Positions 1 through 5,457 of a stretch of 5,907 nt of DNA are shown here, in pieces. This stretch comes from Verrucomicrobiota bacterium (GTDB lineage Bacteria > Verrucomicrobiota > Verrucomicrobiia > Verrucomicrobiales > Akkermansiaceae). The stretch spans positions 1-5,907 of the forward strand of contig VFJU01000431.1 of NCBI GenBank assembly GCA_009885905.1. The letters run 5' to 3'. The notes below the pieces were generated by a model. It made no database searches. It worked only from the letters and a program-made list of their open reading frames with translations, and was not told where the DNA came from. Both the position numbers and the translations under genes were made by a program. Within the stretch, counting starts at the first letter, position 1. Each line of letters begins with the position of its first letter.

Positions 1-251
1 AGCGGTGTGCCTTTGCAGAGCGGACAAATCGCTTCACGTCTTTTAAAATAAGCCAATACCCACATGAATATGGTGAAGACCATGGCTAAGATGAGGCCTT
101 GAAATGCAACAACGCTAGCTTGCCGAATCCAAAAAACTGCTGCGGTAGATGCCGTCAGTAATCCCAAGGCACTCAAAACAAATAAAATCGAAGCCGAACG
201 AAAAGGTCGGCTGGAGGGCAGTGAGCGATATCTCTGTGACCTATTTGGCAT
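1..251 (-). CDS. Hypothetical membrane protein with CxxC motif (partial, C-terminus off window)
   Basis: An open frame runs from an ATG at 251 to the left edge of the window with no stop: 83 complete codons, with the C-terminus missing. The first 20 residues are polar and basic (several Arg and Ser). Two hydrophobic segments follow, roughly residues 21-42 and 47-69, each long enough to span a membrane. After a basic KRRE stretch comes CPLCKGTP (Cys76 and Cys79), which looks like the first half of a zinc-ribbon or rubredoxin-like knuckle; the second cysteine pair would lie beyond the edge. By the positive-inside rule both ends would be cytoplasmic (inference). I do not recognise the family. 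It is divergent from purC and shares a 178-bp intergenic region with it. No Shine-Dalgarno sequence precedes the ATG. No upstream in-frame ATG is visible, so this start is the natural choice. Confidence 0.6.
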   Translation of the reverse strand, partial: MPNRSQRYRSLPSSRPFRSASILFVLSALGLLTASTAAVFWIRQASVVAFQGLILAMVFTIFMWVLAYFKRREAICPLCKGTP

Positions 252-429
252 GCAAATGCAGTGAATGCGTAATTAATTAGACTACACAGGTGACAACCTT
301 GTCACGTGACAACTTTGTTGCAAAATAAATTACTTGAAAACACTAAATTTCGGTAACGCGCGGACACAATTATTTTCCTCCTATTCGCGCGCTCTTGACC
401 TAATGGACGTGGAGTTTTAGGACTGTTGA
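252..429. promoter_or_regulatory. Divergent intergenic region between the membrane protein gene and purC
   Basis: These 178 bases separate two divergent start codons, so they must hold the promoters for both genes unless a promoter lies inside a coding region. They contain an AT-rich stretch near 270-280, the tandem palindrome at 290-321, a second AT-rich stretch at 322-350, and a pyrimidine-rich patch near 370-382. I could not find a convincing sigma70 -35/-10 pair in either direction. The AGGA at 419-422, seven bases before the purC ATG, is a good Shine-Dalgarno sequence and supports that start. Confidence 0.6.
290..321. repeat. Tandem operator-like palindromes (two 16-bp units)
   Basis: Two adjacent 16-bp units abut exactly. 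GTGACAACCTTGTCAC at 290-305 has perfect 7-base arms around a 2-base centre. GTGACAACTTTGTTGC at 306-321 matches the first at 13 of 16 positions, with a degenerate right arm. Across the junction, TTGTCACGTGACAA (299-312) is itself a perfect 14-bp palindrome. Half-sites therefore alternate in orientation at 290, 299, 306 and 315. This is the form expected of a site bound by a dimeric or cooperatively bound regulator. It ends 39 bp before the start of the leftward gene and 108 bp before purC. The sequence does not match the E. coli or Bacillus PurR boxes that I know. The regulator is unknown. Confidence 0.55.
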
Positions 430-1143
430 ATGACACTACTTTACGAGGGAAAGGCGAAGCGCTTATGGGCCACTGAAAACCCAAACACCCTGCGCATGGA
501 GTTTAAAAATGATGCCACTGCCTTCAATGGTGAAAAAAAAGCCAGTTTTGAAAATAAAGGTCGGCTGAATAACGAGATTAGCACGCTGATTTATGGGTTT
601 CTCGAAACCGCGGGTATCCCGACTCACTTTGTCCGCCAGATCGATGCGACGAATGTAGAAGTCAAAAAAGTTAGCATTTTGATGGTGGAGGTGATCATTC
701 GTAATCTATCGGCTGGAAGTTATTGCAAGCGGACTGGCATCGAGGAAGGGCGTTTGTTTTCGCAACCAGTGATCGAATTTTCTTATAAAAGTGACGAACT
801 CGGTGACCCGCTCATTAATGATGACTATATTCGCGAAATGGGACTGGCCACTCCCGAAGATCTCGCTCACTTGCGGAAGTCTGCTTTGGCGATCAATTCC
901 ATCCTCATCGATTTTTTTGCCAAGTGCGGATTGCGTTTGGTGGACTTCAAACTCGAATTCGGCCGCTTGGTTGAGGATCCATCAATCATCGTTCTTGCCG
1001 ACGAAATCAGTCCTGATGGTTGTCGCTTGTGGGATATCAAGACCGGTGAGAAAATGGACAAAGACCGTTTCCGACGTGATCTCGGTGGCGTGATGGAGGC
1101 TTATCAAGAAGTGCTAGGTCGTCTCAAAGAGGTGACCGCTTGA
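430..1143 (+). CDS. purC: Phosphoribosylaminoimidazole-succinocarboxamide synthase (SAICAR synthetase)
   Basis: This cytoplasmic enzyme of de novo purine synthesis joins CAIR and aspartate using ATP to give SAICAR. The 237-residue product has the usual length of the stand-alone bacterial enzyme. Family landmarks appear in order: LYEGKAKRL (3-12, the glycine-rich ATP-binding start), NDATAFNGEKKASF (27-40), RNLSAGSYCKRTGIEEG (91-107), ELGDPLINDDYI (123-134), DFKLEFGR (172-179) and ADEISPDGCRLWD (190-202), which carries the metal- and substrate-binding acidic residues. The start is supported by AGGA seven bases upstream and by the family motif beginning at residue 3. It is the only rightward gene in the window, divergent from the membrane-protein gene and convergent with rimK. 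No other purine gene is visible. The upstream tandem palindrome is a candidate control site. Confidence 0.97.
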   Translation: MTLLYEGKAKRLWATENPNTLRMEFKNDATAFNGEKKASFENKGRLNNEISTLIYGFLETAGIPTHFVRQIDATNVEVKKVSILMVEVIIRNLSAGSYCKRTGIEEGRLFSQPVIEFSYKSDELGDPLINDDYIREMGLATPEDLAHLRKSALAINSILIDFFAKCGLRLVDFKLEFGRLVEDPSIIVLADEISPDGCRLWDIKTGEKMDKDRFRRDLGGVMEAYQEVLGRLKEVTA

Positions 1144-1162
1144 CGGTTAAGCGAGAACTATG

Positions 1163-1191
1163 ATCGAGATTTTTCCGAAGGTCATCTCGAT
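1163..1191. terminator. Possible hairpin between convergent purC and rimK
   Basis: ATCGAGAT (1163-1170) pairs perfectly with ATCTCGAT (1184-1191) across a 13-base loop, and the loop contains a further small CC/GG pairing. It lies 20 bases after the purC stop and in the short gap shared with the convergent rimK 3' end, where a bidirectional terminator would be expected. No T-tract follows the stem in either direction and the stem is AT-rich, so it is not a classical intrinsic terminator. It may instead be an end-stabilising or Rho-associated hairpin, or chance. Confidence 0.3.
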
Positions 1192-1240
1192 TAGAAAATA
1201 TAATAGTTAGATCGAAAACGAAAATTCGTATCCGGATCAG

Positions 1241-2137
1241 TTACTTGTCTGTCGACTTAGATGGCTTAACGGCGGTCCGTTCGATGAACTCGATAATCAT
1301 GCCCGCGACGTCTTTCTTTGAGGATTGCTCAATGCCCTCAAGACCGGGGGATGAGTTCACCTCCATCACGACCGGGCCGTGATTTGAGCGCAAAAGGTCG
1401 ACACCGGCCACATTCAGGCCCATCGCCTTAGCGGCACTGATCGCCACGACGCGCTCTGCTGAAGATATTTTCACCTTAGCGGAAGACCCACCACGGTGGA
1501 GATTTGAGCGGAACTCGCCAGCGGCACCCTGGCGTTTCATGGATGCGACGACTTTTCCGCCGACCACGATGCAGCGGATGTCAGCGCCATCAGCCTCTTT
1601 GATGAACTCTTGCACCAGAATGTTTGCGTTTAAACCCTTGAAGGCCTCGATCACCGATTCCGCAGCGTTTGCAGTTTCTGCCAGTACGACTCCAACACCT
1701 TGAGTCCCTTCTAACAATTTTATAACTAGCGGCGCACCGCCACACATTTTGATGAGTTCTCCGGTGGCTTCGGTGTGGTGGGCGAATCCGGTGACTGGTA
1801 GACCGATGCCGCGTTTTGCTAAAATTTGTAACGAGCGCAGTTTGTCGCGTGAGCGGGCGATGGCGACCGAGTCATTCAGGGAAAAAACATTCATCATTTC
1901 GAACTGACGCACCACGGCGTTGCCGTAGAATGTGTGGCGTGCTGCGATTCTTGGGATGACGGCATCCGCAACGAGTTCTTCGCCGTCGACGTAGATCCTT
2001 GGTTTACGTGAAGTGATGTTCATGTAGCAACGCAGGTAGTCCACCACACGGACCTCGTGCCCTCGCGCCTCGGCAGCGGTGACTAGGGCAGCGGTGCTGT
2101 ACAGTTTGGCGTTGCGGGAGAGGATCAGAATTTTCAT
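1241..2137 (-). CDS. rimK: RimK-type ATP-grasp ligase (ribosomal protein S6 glutamate ligase family)
   Basis: In E. coli, RimK adds glutamate residues to the C-terminus of ribosomal protein S6. From the ATG at 2137 the product is 298 residues, close to the E. coli length, and collinear with it from the first residue (MKILILSR). The N-terminal domain includes RCYMNI (36-41) and [11 protein letters not shown] (62-72). The ATP-grasp part has RSRDKLRS (95-102), [16 protein letters not shown] (139-154), FRSNLHRGG (209-217), GVDLL with Asp247, and [14 protein letters not shown] (257-270) with Glu259 and Asn261, the expected magnesium ligands. The frame stays open upstream to a TTG at 2209, which would add 24 residues unlike the family; I reject that start. 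Neither start has a good Shine-Dalgarno sequence. The gene lies 253 bp beyond the TerC-like gene, so it probably has its own promoter. Its true substrate (S6 or another peptide) cannot be read from sequence. Confidence 0.9.
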   Translation of the reverse strand: MKILILSRNAKLYSTAALVTAAEARGHEVRVVDYLRCYMNITSRKPRIYVDGEELVADAVIPRIAARHTFYGNAVVRQFEMMNVFSLNDSVAIARSRDKLRSLQILAKRGIGLPVTGFAHHTEATGELIKMCGGAPLVIKLLEGTQGVGVVLAETANAAESVIEAFKGLNANILVQEFIKEADGADIRCIVVGGKVVASMKRQGAAGEFRSNLHRGGSSAKVKISSAERVVAISAAKAMGLNVAGVDLLRSNHGPVVMEVNSSPGLEGIEQSSKKDVAGMIIEFIERTAVKPSKSTDK

Positions 2138-2299
2138 ACAGAAGAGAGGTTGTGAATAAAGAATCAGTAATTGCTCCTGCGTCCAATAGTCACGACTGCT
2201 GTCGGTCAATCAGAAAAACAAAACTCATTCATCACATTGAGATAATTGAGCGGGGATCGAGTCGATGACACTCAGGGCTTGAGTTCGAAGGGTATGAAA

Positions 2300-2327
2300 T
2301 GGATTCGTTTCTTATCGATGGAATCCA
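2300..2327 (-). terminator. Possible weak terminator after the TerC-family gene
   Basis: TGGATTC (2300-2306) pairs with GAATCCA (2321-2327), a perfect 7-bp stem with a 14-base loop. On the minus strand it begins 63 bases past the stop of the TerC-family gene and is followed by TTTCAT, only a partial T-tract. It would separate the nrnA-to-TerC series from rimK. The rest of the 253-bp gap (2138-2390) shows no gene that I can support and no clear promoter, although one for rimK would be expected here. Confidence 0.25.
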
Positions 2328-2390
2328 GATCGGGTTGATGGCGTGATTTGCGAGAAAGATAGTCAGTTAGTATTTCTCATCGTCGCTATT

Positions 2391-3203
2391 TCAAATATCT
2401 GCGGCGGGCGGAGGTGGGTTTTTTGAACGGACGCGTAAGTTTAGCAACTCGACACAGAGCGAAAATACCATCGAGAAATAAATATATCCCTTGGGCACGT
2501 GGAAGTGAAGACCCTCTGCCATTAGAGCTGTGCCGATCATGATGAGGAATGAGAGCGCCAGCATTTTGACCGATGGGTGTCTAGAAACGAAGTCAGTGAT
2601 CGCGCCCGAGGCTAGCATCATTACTGCGATGGAGATCACGACTGCAACCATCATGAGTGATACGCGAGACGGGTCATTGACCATGCCAACAGCGGTGATC
2701 ACCGAGTCGAGTGAGAAAATGATATCGATCATTGCGATCTGAAAAAGCACGCCCGCGAAGCTACTAGTGGCTTTGCGTGTGAGACTGGATTCTTGATGTG
2801 CTTCAAGGCTGTGATGAATTTCCTTGGTAGATTTCCAAATCAGGAAAAATCCACCGAAAAACAATATCATATCCTTCACGGAGATGCCGAGCTGGCCGCC
2901 GTGTTCTTTAGCCGAAGGCATCATGTCCCAAAGCTGAGGGTGGACAGAAATTTCAAAGAGCGGAGTTTGCAGGCTCATGATCCAAGTGATACTGAGCAAC
3001 AAGAGCATACGAGCGACCATCGCAAGTCCGAGCCCCATCGTTCTCCCAGCCTTGCGTTTTTCTGCCGGCAGTCGGTCGACTAAGATAGAAATGAAAACGA
3101 TGTTATCGATTCCGAGTACAATTTCTAACAGGGTAAGGGTGAATAGTGCGCCCCATGCTTGGGGGTCTGCCAGCCAATTAAATTCAAGTATGGATGCAAT
3201 CAT
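2391..3203 (-). CDS. TerC-family integral membrane protein (YgdQ-like)
   Basis: The 270-residue polytopic inner-membrane protein has the features of the TerC superfamily, some members of which export manganese or supply metal to exported enzymes; the role of this subgroup is not settled. TLLEIVLGIDNIVFIS (24-39) places Glu27, Asp33 and Asn34 in the first membrane segment. DIIFSLDSVITAVGM (160-174) repeats the acidic pattern with Asp160 and Asp166. RHPSVKMLALSFL and HVPKGYIYFSMVFS mark the C-terminal half and match E. coli YgdQ closely. The loop near residues 83-107 is about 15-20 residues longer than I recall for YgdQ and includes His88, Asp93, Glu100 and His101. The proline-rich tail after LNLRVR is unremarkable. 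The start ATG overlaps the sufE stop as ATGA, so translation is probably coupled. There is no separate Shine-Dalgarno sequence. Confidence 0.9.
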   Translation of the reverse strand: MIASILEFNWLADPQAWGALFTLTLLEIVLGIDNIVFISILVDRLPAEKRKAGRTMGLGLAMVARMLLLLSITWIMSLQTPLFEISVHPQLWDMMPSAKEHGGQLGISVKDMILFFGGFFLIWKSTKEIHHSLEAHQESSLTRKATSSFAGVLFQIAMIDIIFSLDSVITAVGMVNDPSRVSLMMVAVVISIAVMMLASGAITDFVSRHPSVKMLALSFLIMIGTALMAEGLHFHVPKGYIYFSMVFSLCVELLNLRVRSKNPPPPAADI

Positions 3204-3619
3204 GGTTGAGAAATAAACCGAAGTGCATGTTTCTTCATCTGGTTTGCCATTAAATTCAAGGCATTTGCGCGGGTGGGAGCAAGATGTTCTTTGAGGCCGG
3301 TGCGGTCGATGAAGCTCATGTCCGCGGTGAGGATGTGTTCCGGTGTCTCGCCGTCCAAGACTCGCACGAAAAGCGCGATCATGCCCTTCGTGATCAACGA
3401 ATCCGAATCTGCTGAGAAATGAACCTTCCCATGGTCACTCGCCGCGTCGATCCAGACCTGAGACTGGCAACCTTTGATCAGGAGGTCGGGAGTTTTTGTA
3501 TTTTCGGCCATTGGCGAGAGCTTTTTTCCCAGACCGATGACGTATTCGTATCGCTCAGTCCAATCTTGGAAAAAGGCGAGTTCTTCGATAAGAAGTTCCT
3601 GTTTGTCTGCAATATTCAT
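3200..3619 (-). CDS. sufE: SufE-family cysteine desulfuration protein
   Basis: SufE accepts persulfide sulfur from the cysteine desulfurase SufS and passes it to the Fe-S scaffold, in the cytoplasm. The 139-residue product has the family's usual length. The catalytic cysteine is Cys51 in LLIKGCQSQVWI (46-57), the same position as in E. coli SufE. Other landmarks are the N-terminal helix with FFQDWTERYEYVIGLGKKL (16-34), SADSDSLITKGMIAL in the middle, and APTRANALNLMANQMK near the C-terminus. The ATG at 3619 fits the family; no Shine-Dalgarno sequence is visible. The gene follows the prenyltransferase by 44 bp and overlaps the TerC-family gene by 4 bp. No sufS or scaffold gene is in the window, so it acts with partners encoded elsewhere, or with the related CsdA-type desulfurase. 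Confidence 0.93.
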   Translation of the reverse strand: MNIADKQELLIEELAFFQDWTERYEYVIGLGKKLSPMAENTKTPDLLIKGCQSQVWIDAASDHGKVHFSADSDSLITKGMIALFVRVLDGETPEHILTADMSFIDRTGLKEHLAPTRANALNLMANQMKKHALRFISQP

Positions 3620-3663
3620 TCTAGGGCTACTGGAGCGCGGGATGGGTCATCGTGCAAGCTGGA

Positions 3664-4653
3664 TCAAGTTGCTGGTGTGAATCTTTGCAAAAGCAAGGAG
3701 GCAAGAAAGGCGAGGGGAGGGATAGCGGCGCATAGTATTGGAAATGGACCCCAGCCGCTGCTCGTCGCTGATAGAGCGAGTGCGAGGGGCAGCAGAATCG
3801 CCCAATCGACGAATGGGATCCCTGCCAATAAACCCGAAATGAATCGCTTCACTGGGCGGCGTCGAAAGCGCAGGCATAGACTCGTCCATAACAAATAGGG
3901 CAGTGTGCCTGCGATGATGAGTTTCTGGTTGATGAAGAGGCCTTTGTTTCCCCATGCAAGTAGGATAGGTGTAACTAACAGTAAGCCTCTGGCCACCAAG
4001 GATATCCAGATGGGGGGCTCTGATGTCGACTCGTAGCGCGCCGCGAGAGTGAGGCCTACGATGTAGCAAAAAATACCCAACAAAGCACAAATCGATAACA
4101 CCAGAAGTCCATGGTGGATGCATTTGAACGACAATAAGTTTGGAAATGCAAAGATACCTAACAAAGGAAGTAAGGCTCTACAAAGCCCCATAGGGATGAC
4201 GGAGCATAAGCAACGCTTGTGACCATAAGTGTAAAGCCCAATACAGACGACGATGACCGAAGCCGCGCATGCGCTTGTCCGACTAACAGTCCAGGTCATT
4301 GCGATACCTGAAAGGGTCAGTAGCACTGAAACCCATGCGTATGAGTTAGAAGAAAACAATCCACGTGGCAGTGCTCGCTCTGAGCGATGCTCTTTGTCCC
4401 ATTCCTGATCAGCCCAGTCATTGAGAAAATTTCCAGCGATGTAGAGCATCGCTCCAGCCACGGAGAGTCGTAGAAAGACGCTCCATAGCACGATATTTCC
4501 GCTGCTAGGAAACCCCTGTTCGTAAATCGTCCCTATGGCTACCCCTAGCCAAACGTTGCTGATCACGCTTGGAAGATTTGCCACCCGAGAAGTGTCGAGT
4601 GCAGCGGATAATTTTCCTGAGCGATTCATCTGAAAGAACACTTTGGAGATCAT
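3664..4653 (-). CDS. UbiA-family prenyltransferase (EboC-like features)
   Basis: This is a 329-residue, largely hydrophobic protein with about eight or nine predicted membrane segments. It belongs to the UbiA superfamily, whose members move prenyl groups onto aromatic or other acceptors in the membrane. The first aspartate-rich motif is clear: NDWADQEWD (78-86), followed by HRSERALPRG (89-98). The segment RVANLPSVISN (23-33) and the later SGLLAGIPFVDWAILL are also typical. After YTYGHKR (141-147) the second aspartate-rich motif is not seen; the equivalent place reads YIVGLTLAARYEST. From memory, EboC-type members share a TL-x-AR-x-E pattern there (inference). The acceptor is unknown. It lies 56 bp after truB and 44 bp before sufE, probably in one transcript. 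The ATG at 4653 may be coupled to a tiny upstream frame; Met9 (4629) is an alternative. No ubiquinone, menaquinone or ebo genes are nearby. Confidence 0.8.
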   Translation of the reverse strand: MISKVFFQMNRSGKLSAALDTSRVANLPSVISNVWLGVAIGTIYEQGFPSSGNIVLWSVFLRLSVAGAMLYIAGNFLNDWADQEWDKEHRSERALPRGLFSSNSYAWVSVLLTLSGIAMTWTVSRTSACAASVIVVCIGLYTYGHKRCLCSVIPMGLCRALLPLLGIFAFPNLLSFKCIHHGLLVLSICALLGIFCYIVGLTLAARYESTSEPPIWISLVARGLLLVTPILLAWGNKGLFINQKLIIAGTLPYLLWTSLCLRFRRRPVKRFISGLLAGIPFVDWAILLPLALALSATSSGWGPFPILCAAIPPLAFLASLLLQRFTPAT

Positions 4654-4679
4654 TAAACGCCAGCATCAATCGGAAACAT
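4653..4679 (-). other. Possible 8-codon leader frame coupled to the prenyltransferase start
   Basis: An ATG at 4679 opens a frame of eight codons (MFPIDAGV) whose TAA stop shares a base with the prenyltransferase ATG (TAATG). Stop-start overlaps of this kind allow a terminating ribosome to restart. An AGGA lies 14 bases upstream of the tiny ATG, too far for a good ribosome site. The peptide has no run of one amino acid, so it is not an attenuator of the classic type. It may well be chance. Confidence 0.15.
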
Positions 4680-4709
4680 TGGGAAGCTTATTATCCTCAG
4701 TTGCCGGCA

Positions 4710-5444
4710 CTAGGCTCCCCGCATCAGAGAGATTTCTGCTAGGGAAATCAAAGCTTTGATCAGATCCTCCCGTGGCATGGTTTTTAGATCCATCACCGGA
4801 ACTGCGCGGTCTAAGGTGAACTTGCCCGAACGCGTGCGGCGCAGCGCGCTTAGATGGGCCCCGCAGCCGAGTTTTGCACCGATGTCGTGTGCGTAGGTTC
4901 GCACGTAGAAGCCTTTGGAGCAGTTCACAGTGAAATCAATTTCTGGCAGTGCGACACGTGAAACTTCGTAGGAAGTAATGTGCACCTTGCGAGGTTCACG
5001 AACGATCTCGATGCCCTTGCGTGCGAGCTTGTAAAGCGGCACTCCATCTTTTTTGATCGCAGAAACCATCGGAGGAATTTGTTCGAAGTCACCCATGAAG
5101 CCATCGAAAGCGGAATGGATTTGCTCTTCGGAATAATCTTCAACAGTTTTTGTTTCTAGCGTGTCGCCTTGGCGGTCTTGGGTGCTGGTGGTCGAGCCCA
5201 AGGTGAGCGATCCCACGTATTGCTTGTCCTCACTCATCAACAAATCTTGAATCTTTGTGGCGCGACCAATGACCAGCATCAGCAGACCTGTGGCCATCGG
5301 ATCTAGGGTGCCGCAGTGTCCAATTTTTTTGGTGTTTAACGCGCGGCGGGCGATGGCGACAACGTCATGGGATGTCATGTCCTCGGCTTTGTCGATCAAT
5401 AGGACGCCACTTGGGCCGTCTAGATCCATGGGATTGTTTCTCAT
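4710..5444 (-). CDS. truB: tRNA pseudouridine-55 synthase
   Basis: TruB converts U55 of tRNAs to pseudouridine in the T-loop. From the ATG at 5444 the product is 244 residues. Motifs in order: VLLIDKAEDMTSHDVV (14-29), GHCGTLDPMATGLL (42-55) with catalytic Asp48, Tyr76 in DKQYVGSLTLG (73-83), TSTQDRQGD (86-94), QIPPMVSAIKKDGVPLYKLA (122-141), and CSKGFYVRTYAHDIG (175-189) with Tyr180 and Arg182, then LRRTRSG (201-207). It is shorter than E. coli TruB (314) and lacks a C-terminal PUA-like domain. The usual KPxGxTS reads KAEDMTS here. The frame extends to a TTG at 5477 inside nrnA, which I reject; the ATG at 5429 is an equally possible start and would give 239 residues. The gene lies 13 bp after nrnA, a common bacterial neighbour, and is probably cotranscribed with it. 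Confidence 0.95.
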   Translation of the reverse strand: MRNNPMDLDGPSGVLLIDKAEDMTSHDVVAIARRALNTKKIGHCGTLDPMATGLLMLVIGRATKIQDLLMSEDKQYVGSLTLGSTTSTQDRQGDTLETKTVEDYSEEQIHSAFDGFMGDFEQIPPMVSAIKKDGVPLYKLARKGIEIVREPRKVHITSYEVSRVALPEIDFTVNCSKGFYVRTYAHDIGAKLGCGAHLSALRRTRSGKFTLDRAVPVMDLKTMPREDLIKALISLAEISLMRGA

Positions 5445-5457
5445 ATAAATGATAAAA

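Noticed and set aside
316..346. Possible sigma70 promoter for purC (TTGCAA near 318 with CACTAA near 341)
   Set aside because: The -10 match is poor and no alternative spacing improves it, so I do not call a promoter.
302..484. 60-codon minus-strand frame over the purC promoter and start
   Set aside because: It overlaps the certain start of purC on the other strand and the palindrome region, has no family features, and is of a length expected by chance.
791..1093. 100-codon plus-strand frame inside purC
   Set aside because: It lies wholly within purC in another frame, and its composition (many Ser and Trp) is that of a shadow frame.
1216..1227. Short inverted repeat ACGAA/TTCGT near the rimK 3' end as a terminator
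   Set aside because: The arms are only five bases with a two-base loop, too tight to form a stable hairpin, despite a few T residues following on the minus strand.
2793..3216. Plus-strand frames opposite the TerC-family gene
   Set aside because: They are antisense to a gene with strong family motifs, and their low-hydrophobicity, Ser/Arg-rich content is typical of a shadow.
3419..3898. 159-codon plus-strand frame opposite sufE and the prenyltransferase 3' end
   Set aside because: It is antisense to two well-supported genes, bridges their junction, and shows no recognisable domain.
3647..4123. 158-codon minus-strand frame within the prenyltransferase
   Set aside because: It is in a different frame from the membrane protein with the UbiA motif, is rich in Arg, His and Pro, and has no family features.
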